Source: Punctularia strigosozonata HHB-11173 SS5 (lineage: Eukaryota; Basidiomycota; Agaricomycetes; Corticiales; Punctulariaceae). Taken from it: a stretch of DNA of 64,000 nt. The DNA lies in the NCBI RefSeq assembly GCF_000264995.1, contig NW_006767433.1:3413521-3477520 (forward strand). Direction: 5' to 3'. A program made the translations under genes and the position numbers. Positions 12,315 through 23,582 of this stretch are shown here, in pieces. Within the stretch, counting starts at the first letter, position 1. Each line of letters opens with the position of its first letter. The notes under the pieces are model-generated. The model had not been told where the DNA came from. It was given only the letters and a program-made list of their open reading frames with translations, and did no database searches.

Positions 12315-14051
12315 ATGCGTTGGTCTTTCTTACACGTGCTGGTATTCTGCCAGTCTATATGGGCTATGGCGTTGTACACCGTTCCTCACATCGCCGGTGC
12401 GGATGACATGCCCGCTCTCATTGCCGCTCTCGCGGTTACGCCAGCCACCGCTAACAGCACGAGTCCGGTCATCACATCGAATACCACCATCCTATTCAAG
12501 AAGGTGCCTATTGCCCATACTTATTAATCCTCCAATTTGACTAGGCTGTTGTATAGGGTGTCACGTACAATACATGGACTCCTATTAGATTCCCCACACT
12601 CACGAATGTCGTCATCAGCATCCAGGGAAATTTGACTTATCCAGACACAATTGAAGAGGTCCAAGCCGGCGTAACCAGCAGCGTGCGTAGTCTTGCTCTC
12701 CGCGGAGGAACTTCACAAGAATTGCACGATAGACGTATGGCGGATCGTGGTTCACCTTCACCGGCGGCTCCAATGTCACATTGGAGGGATCTATGGACCC
12801 TAAATGGGGTTGGGTAGATGGCAAGGGTCAACAGTGGTGGGACGCTGTCAATCAGACCAATCGACCCCATGGCTGGGCTTTCTCGAAGATCAAAGGGGGT
12901 ATCATTCGGAACATGAAGCTCTGGAAGCCTGTGGCCTGGAACTTCGCGACCTCAGGCTCGGACTCTGTGCATGCGTACAACAATCAGATATACGCTGTGT
13001 CAGACTCCGCTGCGTTTCCGTTCAACACAGATGGATTCAGCGCTGGTGGTACCAATCTGCTGTTCGAGAACAACCATATTGAAAATGGTATGACGGTATT
13101 TTTTGGACAAACGGACATTCGCCGTTAACTCATATTCTGAAGGCGATGACTGTCTGACGGTTGGGTCTGGCGCTATCAACATCACGTTTCGCGATAGCTT
13201 TTGCAAGGGCGGACACGGTTTGTCCATAGGATCTCTAGGTAAAGGTGGCGCAGTTGCGAACGTTCAAAATGTCCACATTGAAAACGTCATAATGAAAGTG
13301 CGCATCTATGTTGATACTGGCTCCGGACATTCTCTGATGTCGCATGACTGCGTGATGTATCTTCGTCAGGATTCGTTATATGCTGCCCGTTTCAAGAGCT
13401 GGACCGGAGGAAACGGGTTGGCTCGGAACATAACATGGAAGAATGTCGCGTTCAGTAACGTCATGTTCCCCATCTATGTTACACAGAAGTAAGTTGCTCT
13501 CGTCAACATCTCGCGATGGCGACCTAACCGGAATCATGAGCTACTGGGATCAAGGCACGGGGCCAAAGCCTAACACTACCAGCCCAAACAACACGCACAT
13601 TGAGGATTTCACATTCCAAGGCTTCGCGGGAAGCATTAGAGAGTGAGTTGATTGTACCGAATTGTGTTTCAATGCCTCGTCATACTGACCAATAGGTAGT
13701 ACTGGGTACGTCGAAGGGTCTTGCGTGACCGATCCCTGCTGGTATGCCGTTGCCAACGCTACGGGCCATGAAGTGGCGATATTCGACCTCTATGAAGGCA
13801 CTGGTAAGCAGATCAGCTTCACTCTACTATTAGACGATGACACATGCGGGTCAGCCTCCAACGTCGTCGCGAAGGACATCTTCGCATATACCGAAACAGG
13901 TGACGTTGGGGACGTTATGTGTGACCCAACGACGGTAATACAGCTCATTTCAGCGCCGAGCGTTTCCTCTTATGCTCGTTTGTAGATTTCGACCGACGTT
14001 GGCTTCAAATGCTGGAATGGGCCATTCGTCCGAACTGCAGCGGGCTGGTAA
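12315..14051 (+). CDS. secreted glycoside hydrolase family 28 (polygalacturonase/exopolygalacturonase-like)
   Basis: A pectin-degrading beta-helix hydrolase that cleaves polygalacturonan outside the cell. The signal peptide (MRWSFLHVLVFCQSIWAMA) leads into a beta-helix of about 440 residues. All four GH28 active-site motifs are present: FNTDGFS, EGDDCLTVGSG, GGHGLSIGS and RFKSWTGG. The first aspartate motif is NTDGFS, not the endo-type NTDGFD, which together with WNFATSGSDSVHAYNN favours an exo-acting enzyme; this is inference. The last exons carry paired cysteines (GSCVTDPCWYAV, DTCGSAS, VMCDPTT) and end STDVGFKCWNGPFVRTAAGW. Around ten short introns. The in-frame ATG at 12192 is rejected because it would bury the signal peptide. 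A TATA box lies 57 bases upstream. Confidence 0.93.
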
Positions 14052-14346
14052 GCGGGAAGCCGCTATGCACTTTTTCGGGTGAATTATTTTGTACTAAACC
14101 AACAATGCGTTTTCAGCATATATATCATTACATTCGTAAGCCAGCTCATGGTGTTAGCGAGGGTGGCATACACAGTACCGCTAAATCCGAATGTTGAAAA
14201 AAATCCTCCGCCGCTGTTACCTGTGTCACGTGAATGGCGCTGCGCCACTCGGTGCTTGCCGAGACTGACAGAATTTCCTCGAAGGGTAACTTGTAAGCCC
14301 TGAGCTTTCTCGGTACTCTTACTCGATCCTTGTATACTCTTTCTAC

Positions 14347-17300
14347 ATGGCGCGGTTGGAGCAAAAGTATAGTCGATCAAGTACGAGCAAGGCTAACGCA
14401 GCTGGCTTCTCGAAACGACGTTCTGGGAAGCAGAATGCTCTCAAGATACACGATGTCTACGATCACGACCAAGCTAAACTTCCGAGGTCACGGTCACAGG
14501 TCGATACTAGACTAGACCGGGATGAAATGGATCCTGCGCTGAGTATTAGTGGAGCAGAAGACGAACAAGAAGCGCTGAGAGCTCGATTGATTGGAGAAAA
14601 CGAAGAGAATGAGGGGCTAGGAAGCGATGAGGATGAAGAAATTGATAGTGATGCTGCATTTGAGGAGAGCGACGAGGAACGATTCGCTGGCTTCTTCACG
14701 AGCAAAGTGAGCAATACATCGAGTACAGGCATACGTAAAACTATGCTGATCTAGCAGCAGAAGCGGAAACAGAAAGCAATTCCACCGACTACCCTCGGGC
14801 GGACCGTTAGGTTCGTAGACGTAGACTTGAATGAAGGAGAGGACGATTCCCGTACTGCGCACCAACACGGTCACGACCAGGAGGGTCATCACGATGCCGA
14901 AGATGAAGAGGACGAAGAAGACGAAGACGGCGGCGATGGATTCATAGATGTCCTGGATGTCCTGGATGGACGTGCCAAACCGTATCTGGCGAGTGATGGC
15001 GAAGGCGATGATCTTGAGGATCAAGAAACAGCCGGTGCTACTTCAAGAAAAGGCATGGAAGATGGGCAGTCTGCCAAACAAATCCACGATGCTGACGAGG
15101 AGGAATCAGAAGAAGAGCAGGAACCAGAACGCCATAGAGAAACGTCTGCAAGACGTGACATCGACACTTCGGATGCGGAGAGCGAGACCGCGTTGGCAGG
15201 TCTCAATCAATTCATCCTTGGGCTAGATCCCGGCCCTGCAACGGCTGCTTCAAAGCGCGGAATTTCGGATGATTTCAGCGAGGCTGATCGACCCCGCAAG
15301 CGGAGGGTCATCGCAGAACGTAGCGAAGTGGGGCCAGAAAATGAGTTTGGGGGGCGTATTTCAAGTATGACATATGTCCTACGCTCTTCAGTTACATGCT
15401 GATATCAATCGTCCGTACACAGGTAAGCTACACCTAGACGACCTTCTTGCTCCCCTCGCATCAAAAACCTCGACCCTCCAGTCTCTCAAGAAATCCGCGA
15501 AGACGCTGTCGAGCAAGGGTGGCGCCTTAGCAGCACCTCTCCCCCAGCGGACGCAGGAGAAGCTGGACAGGGAGGCTGCGTACGAGCAGACAAGAGAGGA
15601 AGTCGACCAATGGAAGGAATCGATGAGGCGAATCAGGGAGGCAAGTCCCTACCCTCATACTCCCTACAAAGCGCGGCTAATTCAATCCGAATTGCCCAGG
15701 CCGAACATCTCAGCTTCCCTTTGCAGGCGGCGCCGCACGGTAAGACATCCAACTTAGAACTTAACGCAAAATTCAAGGTCAATGCAGTATCCATTCGATC
15801 TTGAACGAACTTACTGAAGGGCTCTCTAGCCTACCACGGAACTTGAAAGCTCCGTGGACCGCCTGTTAAAGGCTGCCCAACTGCGCGAGGAAGATTTAGA
15901 GAAGACGGAGGAACTCAAGATGAATCACCTGACTATCGAGGAGGTTGCGGCTCGCCGGCTCGAGCTTCGGAGAACGCGCGAACTCATGTTCCGTGCCGAG
16001 GTGAAGGCGAAGCGTATCGCCAAGATCAAGAGCAAGACGTATCGGCGCCTGAAAAAGAAGGAACGGGAGCGGTTGGCGGCGAAGCTTGACGACGGAGGCG
16101 AGGACGATGAAAGTGCCCGCATTGAGCATGAGTTAAACAGAGCAAGAGAGCGTGCTACACTGAAGCACAAGAACACAGGAAAGTGGGCAAAATCTTTAAA
16201 AACCCGCGAACATCTGGAAGAGGATCAAAGGCGGGATATCAATGAGATGCTAGACAGAGGCGAGAGGCTGAAAAGAAGGATCCAGGGTGTGGGCAGCGAG
16301 GGCGAGGGCGAAGAGAGCGATTCCGAGGAAGAGCGGGACGTTGATGAGGTCAAAGCGGGCGCTTTCGAGGAGCTGCGAGGCCTGATGAGTGAGGCAGACA
16401 CCGAGGACGAGGCAGGCGGCATCTTCAAGATGAAGTTCATGGCGGAAGCAGCGGCTCGGCAGGCACATGAAAATCGTCAAGTAGCCGACGAGTTCCTTCT
16501 TGAAATGGGCGCTCCAGTAGGCTCTGACGAGGAAAGGGTAGATTGCGAGGAAGATCAGGGGGTGTCCATAACGCGCACTGGCGGACGCGTAACTTTCAAG
16601 CCAAGTACTTCAGTGAGTCAGCGCAGTCGTGCGTGTTGGTGTAGTTTGTTTACATTCACCTGTTCAGCTATCTTCTCGCCCTATAGGCTCCTTACACTCT
16701 GATACGTCGAGTGTCACCCTGAGGTCGACGGATTTCCCTCCGGAGCCAACCACGGCCGAATCTGAGAAGGGGCCCCCTTCTCCCCTTTCTCGCCAAAATG
16801 CCACCAATCCATGGCTAGCATCTCAGAGCAACGAAGAATCAATACGAGCGCCCCGTAAAGCGAACGAAGTAGTATCTAAGCAGAGCTCAGCCGCAGATAA
16901 GTCGAAGAACAAGCTTCGCAAGATAAAAGACAAAACCGCGAACGACAGGGAGACCGCGAAAGCGGACGCAGAACTGGAGATTTCTACCACCGAATTCTTA
17001 ACCTTGAAAGCACCGACTACGAAAAGCAAATTGCCAGCTCAACGGAGAGTCAAACACACACCCAAGACCGACGTGTTAGAAGAGGGCTCCGACCATGACA
17101 GTGAAATCGAGGAACAGGAGCAGAACCTGCGAATGAAGGCTCGAGCTGGTCAAACGGCAGCGTTTCAGCAACGAGATCTAGTGGCCCGTGCATTCTCTGG
17201 AGACAATGTTGTCCAGGTATATATGATACCTTGCCTGCCGGCCCTACTTACTGACTCACCTTGTGGTAGGATTTCGCTGAGACAAAGCGGAGAGAGATAC

Positions 17301-17775
17301 AGGCTGACGCCCCGAAGGAGGTGGACACCACGTTACCTGGCTGGGTTAGTCTGCTTCGATTAAATGCTCGTGGTCCAGCGCTTAAGAAAGCGTTTGTAGG
17401 GATCGTGGGGTGGACGTGGAACGAAGAAGCAAGCGCCAAAGCAGCATCTGATCAAGCAGATCGCCGGAGTCGATCCTAAATCAAGGGCGGACTTCGACAA
17501 GTCTCACGTTATCATTTCTGAAAAGCGGGACAAGAAGGCAGCAAAGTACCTCGTTAAGGATTTACCATACCCTTACACCAGCAAGGCCCAGTTCGAACGA
17601 AGCACAGAGACACCCCTAGGATTAGAATGGAACACCAGAGTTGGGTTCCAAAGGGGTACTCTGCCCAGGATTTCCAAGAAGGTTAGTGGGTCAGTATTGT
17701 ATCAAAACCAGTTTTGTTATTGAACGCGCGGACCAGATGGGACAAGTCATCGCTCCTCTGGAGAAGTTGCAGTAG
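14347..17775 (+). CDS. UTP14: U3 small nucleolar RNA-associated protein 14 (SSU processome)
   Basis: A nucleolar component of the small-subunit processome, needed for 18S rRNA processing and for activating the Dhr1 helicase. The protein is highly charged. It begins MARLEQKYSRSS with acidic stretches (GSDEDEEIDSDAAFEESDEE). It then carries the Utp14 core: INRPYTGKLHLDDLLAPL, ALAAPLPQRTQEKLDREAAY, EELKMNHLTIEEVAARR and the diagnostic KIKSKTYRRLKKKERER. Later come TGKWAKSLKTREHLEEDQRR and the conserved C-terminal part ending VGFQRGTLPRISKKMGQVI. About eight exons; the last introns restore LPGW-GSWGGRG. The length of roughly 900 residues fits the family. The minus-strand open frames across the acidic repeats are shadows. 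Confidence 0.92.
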
Positions 17776-18041
17776 CGGTGACATCGGAATGCTAGCATGT
17801 GCATTCATATTTCATTGTCGCGAACATGTAAATCTATCACATTCTTGCACTGCAACATGCCTATGGGTATGCCTATGAAATAGCGAGAATTGTCATTATT
17901 GCCTAGCACATCCCATCGCAAGTCAACGCGCAAGTGGCTGTGTCATCGTTCATGACGTAGCGCGAAGCGAGTCTGCAAATTGACCTTGGTGTCTTTGCTC
18001 TTACTTCGTTGACGATTGGGCACGTCGTCCACACCCACGGA

Positions 18042-19784
18042 ATGAAGCCGAAGTACATTCCCCAGAACGCGCTAGACAGGTTGAAGGACTACTCGTACAA
18101 GGGCGTGGACAAGTGTGTATACTTCTGCCATTCTCCGGATGTTCTATCTATGACGTCCATCTTTAGATCTTTGCTGTCGAGATATGTGCTCAATCCGTTT
18201 TGGACTTGGCTGGTCACTTTATGGCCCAATTCCGTCGCTCCGAACACTGTGCGCCCTGTTCTCCTTGTCCATGTTTAGTAACTTGACTTTGTGATAGATC
18301 ACGCTCACCGGCCTCTGCATGGTGTTACTGAACCTGGCGACGTTACTATACTACGATCCTACATACCTGACTGAAAAGGAGGGCGCGACAGGGCCGCCGA
18401 AGTGGATATACTTTACGTGAGTATCTCTCTATATGGCCGGGAATGAAGTTGAATCATTGTCAGGTGGGCAGCTGGCCTATTCATTTATCAAAGCTTGGAC
18501 GCGATAGATGGGTACGCTATTCGCCGATACTGTAGAATAGCGCTCAGGGACGTTGGGCACCCAGAAAACAGGCACGCCGTACAGGGATGGCAGGACCTCT
18601 AGGAGAAATGTTCGATCATGGTTGTGACGCGATGAATACGACGGCATGTACCCTGATTCGACCGCCATTACACATACCTGAGTTCTATCCCAACAGCTGG
18701 AAGTAATTCTCTGCTGCAGGGCACTGAATCTTGGCCGCTCGTGGTGGACAGTCGCATCCCAGATCGCGACGCTAGCGAACTTCTATCTTACTACCTGGGA
18801 AGAATACCATACCGGTGGGGTTCCGCACTCTTCTCCGTACTAGATATCGTCTTTGACATATACTCCAAAGGCCAACTTTACCTCGGGGTGTTCTCTGGCC
18901 CTGTTGAAGGCATCATTATGATTGTAGTCGTCTACATCGTCACTGGTTTCTTCGGTATGTAGCTTTTGTGCCGCTCCTGCTATTTGCTCACACGGCCCGC
19001 AGGCACTGAATTTTGGGACTCTAACGTCCTTACGGTCACCCAACTGGATGATATACCTCTTGTGGCCAGACTGATCCCGAACATAGCTCTTAAGGAGGCA
19101 TTTATGTGGTTTGGAGCCATCGGACTGGCTTTCAATATCATCACTAGGTGATAACAACCCACCATTTTAATGTGCGCCATAGACTCACTGGTGCCTATCC
19201 CAGCTACAGCAATGTATATCGGTCGGGTCGTACCTCTGACAAAGGTCGCTATCAGCCTCTCCTATACCTCCTTCCTTTCCCGGTGACAGCCCTTGTTCAG
19301 CTCGCTTGGCTTTCGCATCCCACACCCGCCGAATCGACCATTCTTTATTCCCCATTGCTACTTCCATTTTTATGTGCTTGGGGTTTGCAGTTTGCGCATC
19401 AGGTTGGTAGGATGATCCTGGCACACGTCACAAGCCAGCCTTTCCCCTGGTTTGATTGGCTTTGGGTCTGGAGTTTACTCGGTGCAGTGGATGCTAATAT
19501 GGAAATTCTTTTTGGACGGCGAGTCTCTCTTACTGCGATGTGCCCTTGAAAAAGATCACTGACTAGATCTTAGACCACCACTCGTTCAGAATACGTTCGC
19601 GAGAACTGCACTGGTTGTTTGGCTCAACCTTGCCGTCTCCTTCGCCTCTTATGCCCGATTCTGCACGTTAGTCATCAATGACATCACGGAGTTTCTCGGT
19701 ATTGCTTGCTTCACCGTTAGGAAGAAGGACGCCCACGGTGAATGGCAGAACGCCGCAATCGTGAACGAGAAGAAGAGTAGTTGA
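18042..19784 (+). CDS. sn-1,2-diacylglycerol choline/ethanolamine phosphotransferase
   Basis: An integral ER/Golgi membrane enzyme that transfers phosphocholine or phosphoethanolamine from CDP-alcohols to diacylglycerol, the last Kennedy-pathway step. It begins MKPKYIPQNALDRLKDYSYK and has about eight membrane segments (ITLTGLCMVLLNLATLLYY, VEGIIMIVVVYIVTG, WLWVWSLLGAV and others). The CDP-alcohol phosphotransferase signature is complete after splicing: DAIDG joined to KQARRTGMAGPLGEMFDHGCD, that is D-G-x(2)-A-R-x(8)-G-x(3)-D-x(3)-D. It ends AIVNEKKSS with a possible dilysine-type ER signal. About eight introns. An in-frame ATG 33 bases upstream was not chosen because homologs start near MKPKYIP. 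CPT1 and EPT1 relatives cannot be told apart by eye. Confidence 0.92.
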
Positions 19785-19997
19785 ACGGGTAGTCGTGCTT
19801 CAGCTCCAGTAGCTGCATGCACCATGATGAACTCTAGACATCACGGGTATTGCCATACAAGTCGTCGCCATATACTTGTTCTCGTACGACTGTAAACGAA
19901 CCGGTAATTACGGCCATGTTGACTATGTAATTGATGACTGAGCCAGGCGATATAAAATCGTCTGCCAGCTATGGTGTAGTTGGATGGCCATGGAGCT

Positions 19998-20858
19998 CTA
20001 CTCTGACTCCGAGCCTGATCCGGATTCATCGCCATCATCCTCATCGTCTGCCTTGTTGTCATCAAATGTCCAGAGTATGCAGACATGCGAGCTCACCATC
20101 GGCTATATCGCTCTTGGCAACACTAGCTTGCGCCCTAGCTTTGCGTATCAACTGGAATATCTCATCGTCGGGCCGTAAGAGATCCGCAACCGTGTCACCG
20201 TTCTTGTCCCGAATCCTGCATGGTCAACGTCAGGCTTACTCGAACCGGTGGGTTCGAAAGGGTGGAAACCCACATCGTATCCGCCCCTGCATCCAGCAAC
20301 TGCTCCGCGATATACTTGCGTACGTCAGGATCTTCTATCTTCACGGCAAGGTGCAGAGGTGTGGCTCCCTCCAAATGATTGACAGGGTCAACATCGCATT
20401 CGTCGTGCGATAATATGTGTTCAATGACATCCACTGATCCTTCTCTAGCACTGGACAAAGGAGAAGCGAAAGTGTAAGATAAGAGCGTACGAGACCAAAG
20501 GGGGAAAGGCGATGGATCACGCACGCACGCGAGATGGAGCGCTAGCAGCAGTCGATTGAGGGTATTGAGACATTGCACTAGCTACTCCAACGCTTACCCG
20601 TATTGCCTAAGCTGGATGGCGCAGATCAGTGGCCCGGCTCATGTTATACGCGGTAAACATGCGAACCCGTCCGTGGTATTAATATCGAATCCACCTTCTT
20701 CAAAGAGCTCTAGTAGCAACTCCTCGTTATCCGTACGAGCCGCAGCAAGCAAGCGCTCGTCTACGAATTTCCAGCTCAGCTTCTAGCCTGATGTGAGGGG
20801 GAACAGGCGGAATCGCATGGCCTCACTGACTAGGAGTGGCGCCGTCAGTCTCAGACAT
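19998..20858 (-). CDS. Yar1-like ankyrin-repeat protein
   Basis: Probable homolog of yeast Yar1, a small ankyrin protein that escorts ribosomal protein uS3 and protects it from aggregation. Exons read on the minus strand: MSETDGATP, then LSWKFVDERLLAAARTDNEE and LLLELFEEGGFDINTTDG, an ALHLA piece, SAREGSVDVIEHILSHDECD, DPVNHLEGATPLHLAVKIED and VRKYIAEQLLDAGAD. It continues IRDKNGDTVADLLRPDDEIF and ends in an acidic tail (DDEDDGDESGSGSESE). Two or three ankyrin repeats followed by an acidic C-terminus of about 200 residues in total is the Yar1 layout. The gene is tail to tail with the phosphotransferase (213 bases apart) and its start lies 318 bases from the HisRS start. The exact intron at ALHLA is uncertain. 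Confidence 0.72.
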
Positions 20859-21175
20859 TTCGAGGACAGATGATGGTAGCAGATGAACGTTCAACAGTGG
20901 CGCCCTCGGTGGCGACGTCGCATTGGCAATCACACGTTTTATGGTTTATCGCCCCTCGCGGTTTGAATCAGCTGTGAGGTAGCGAACCAGGAACTCCACC
21001 ACTCTCCTTTCTCGCCTCACAGTTCCTCGGGGTCAGCATCGAGCGCGCACCTATAATCGTGCAAAGGGACAATATGTATATTCAACGGGGGAAGGCTTGG
21101 AACGAAAGTGGCAATGATATCATATCTTATCACGCCCGAGTCACGTTTGCTACTTTCTTTGGCTGGCAAAAGTGT
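20859..21175. promoter_or_regulatory. divergent spacer between the ankyrin gene and HisRS
   Basis: About 317 bases separate the two start codons. An ATG at 21059 is in frame with HisRS but would prepend about 39 unusual residues. No clear TATA element. Confidence 0.4.
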
Positions 21176-23400
21176 ATGTTGCGACAATACACCCGCCGTT
21201 GTCTCTGTTCATCCCATCGACCGTTCAACTGGTCTTGGACGTCTGAGCGCCGCACTCACCAGATGGCCACGAAGGACTCTCTAGAAGCCCAGATCGCGGA
21301 AGCTTCGGCACGCTTCAGTGAGCTAAGAAAACAGAACGCGGAACCTGCATTGGTGGAAGAAGCTAAGACCAAGCTCGGACAATTGAAGCAGTCATTCGCG
21401 TTGCTTTATGGAGGGGGCAAAGGTGCGGATAAGAAGAAGGAGAGACTGCTACTGAAGACAGCCAAGGTGTGTCGATTGGTTATGCAAGCAACGCTAATGA
21501 ACACCACACCTTTCAGGGAACACGCGATTGGGGACCAGCTGAAATGACTTGCAGACAGCACATAGAAAGGGTCGTTAAAGATTGCTTCACTGCCTACGGT
21601 GGCAGCTGCCTCGAAACGCCCGTTTTTGAGCGCAAAGACGTCCTCACGGGAAAATATGGGGAGGATTCAAAACTGATCTACGACCTGAAGGACCAGGGCG
21701 GAGAAGAACTTGCCCTCCGCTATGATCATACTGTGCCTCTTGCCCGCTATCTTGCTATGGGAGGCTCCGCCATCACTCAAGCCAAGCTCTGGCAGTTGAG
21801 CAAGGTCTATCGTAGGGACCAGCCCGTCATGTCCAAGGGCCGCATGAGGGAGTTCTCTCAGGCAGTATGTCAAACTTACTCTGAAAAGTTACACAGGCTA
21901 ACAATGCGTAGGACTTCGATATCGCTGGCACTTGGGACCCCATGATTCCGGACGCCGAGATAATCAGCCTTGTCTGTACCATACTCACGAAGCTAGATGT
22001 TGGGGAGTACACTATAAAGGTGCGCAAACCAATTCTGGCCCGTATTTGCACACCGTTGAATTGCCCTGGAAGCTTAACCATCGTAAAATTCTCGATGGTA
22101 TCTTCGAAGTTTGCGGCGTGCCCGCTGACAAGATCCGAACAATATCGTCTGCCGTCGACAAGCTGGACAAGGTCCTACATTGTCCATCCTTTCGCTGTCA
22201 GGCGGTATACTGATACATGTGCAGTCTCCTTGGTCCGAAGTCAAGAAAGAAATGACCGAGGAGAAGGGCCTTGACGCCGTTGTCGCGGATAAGATCGGAG
22301 AGTATGTGAAACACAAGGGTACACCACTCCTTGCAATCCCTGGAGCATTGCTGCTAACGTTTTTATAGGCGGACCAGGTCTCCTAGATCAACTCCTGGCA
22401 GATGAGACGCTCATGGCAAATGCCAACGCCAACCAAGGGTTATCGGAAATGGGAATCCTGTTTACGCTCCTACGAGCATATAATGTTGTCGACAGGGTAC
22501 GTGCGCCTGGTCAAAGCTGATGATGAGAGCCCACCAATTCCTACAGATATCGTTTGATCTCTCGCTGGCAAGGGGCCTCGATTACTACACTGGCGTGATC
22601 TATGAAGCAACTGTTGCAGCATCCGCGCCCCCCGGGTTCAGCACTGCCAACGCGCTTTCCGCGACATCCAATTCCGCTAGCGCGACCGAGCCAGCAGTGT
22701 CTGACCCCGCAGCGCCCTCGGCGTCCAAACCGCCCGAGCGGAAAACCAAGAAGGGCAAGCCTGTGGATGGCGAGGAGGAAGAAATCGACGAATCACAAGT
22801 AGGCGTGGGCTCCATTGCAGCTGGTGGTCGATACGACAACCTTGTCGGAATGTTCAATGCTGCCGCATCAGGCGAGACCAAAAAGGGTAAGGCACCCGCG
22901 GGTCTGCCCTGTGTGGGTATTGCCATCGGGTTGGACCGCGTGTTTGCAGTCGTATGGCCGAGATGGGTGGAGAAGGGAATGAGACTTAAAGAGCTCATGG
23001 TATTTGTGATGGCGGCCGGAGACGGGCTCCTTGAGGAGAGGATCCGGTTGGTTTGCGAACTTCGTGAAGCGGGCATCAGCGTAAGAACACTGCCCATTTC
23101 CTTGTTTGCGTCACTGACCAAGTTTCGCAGGCGGATTATCTCGCGAAGACGAAGCCGAAACTTTCTGCACAATTCGCTGCCGGTGATCGAGATGAGGTGC
23201 CGTTCGCTGTCATACTGGGCGCCGATGAACTGAAGGAGGGCCTTGTCACGGTGAAGGAGCAACGCTGGGAGCTGGTGGACGGGAGGAAGGCCAAGATAGC
23301 CAACGAAGACAAGGGGACAAAGGTAAAAAGGTCAGATTTGATACAGTGGTTGCAGGGAACGGAAAACTATCAATTGTGGAAGTCTGGGAGGTGGATGTGA
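21176..23400 (+). CDS. HTS1: histidyl-tRNA synthetase, probably both mitochondrial and cytosolic
   Basis: Charges tRNA-His. Two in-frame starts stand out. The ATG at 21176 opens an Arg/Ser-rich, nearly acid-free leader ([19 protein letters not shown]...) like a mitochondrial presequence. The ATG at 21263 ([18 protein letters not shown]) starts the cytosolic form. A WHEP-like helix pair comes next, then class II motifs: motif 1 region [16 protein letters not shown], motif 2 [19 protein letters not shown] followed by REFSQADFDIAG, histidine-specific [15 protein letters not shown] and [16 protein letters not shown], and motif 3 [14 protein letters not shown]. An anticodon-binding domain follows and the protein ends WKSGRWM. 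A low-complexity insert of about 60 residues (Ser/Ala/Pro then Lys/Glu) separates the two histidine motifs. About eight exons. One gene serving both compartments is the known arrangement in yeast. Confidence 0.96.
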
Positions 23401-23582
23401 CATCTCATGGCGTACATGCTGCATAATGTCGGTACATCATATGGAGGAAATGAAGCTCGGATGTCGGTGGCTATGTATTAGCACGCGTTTCTGCCGCGAG
23501 TCACGACCACGTGCGCCGCGTTTAGGAGCAGTTCGTTCATCACCCATACTCGCTGCGTCCATATACCGCGACGAGCAAAGCC

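Noticed and set aside
20240-20275. ggttcgaaagggtgg stretch resembling a tRNA T-loop
   Set aside because: It lies in the spliced ankyrin gene and no acceptor stem, D-arm or anticodon arm can be built around it.
22600-23262. 220-codon open frame on the minus strand
   Set aside because: It lies antisense to the HisRS catalytic and anticodon domains; composition mirrors the plus-strand gene and no motif appears.
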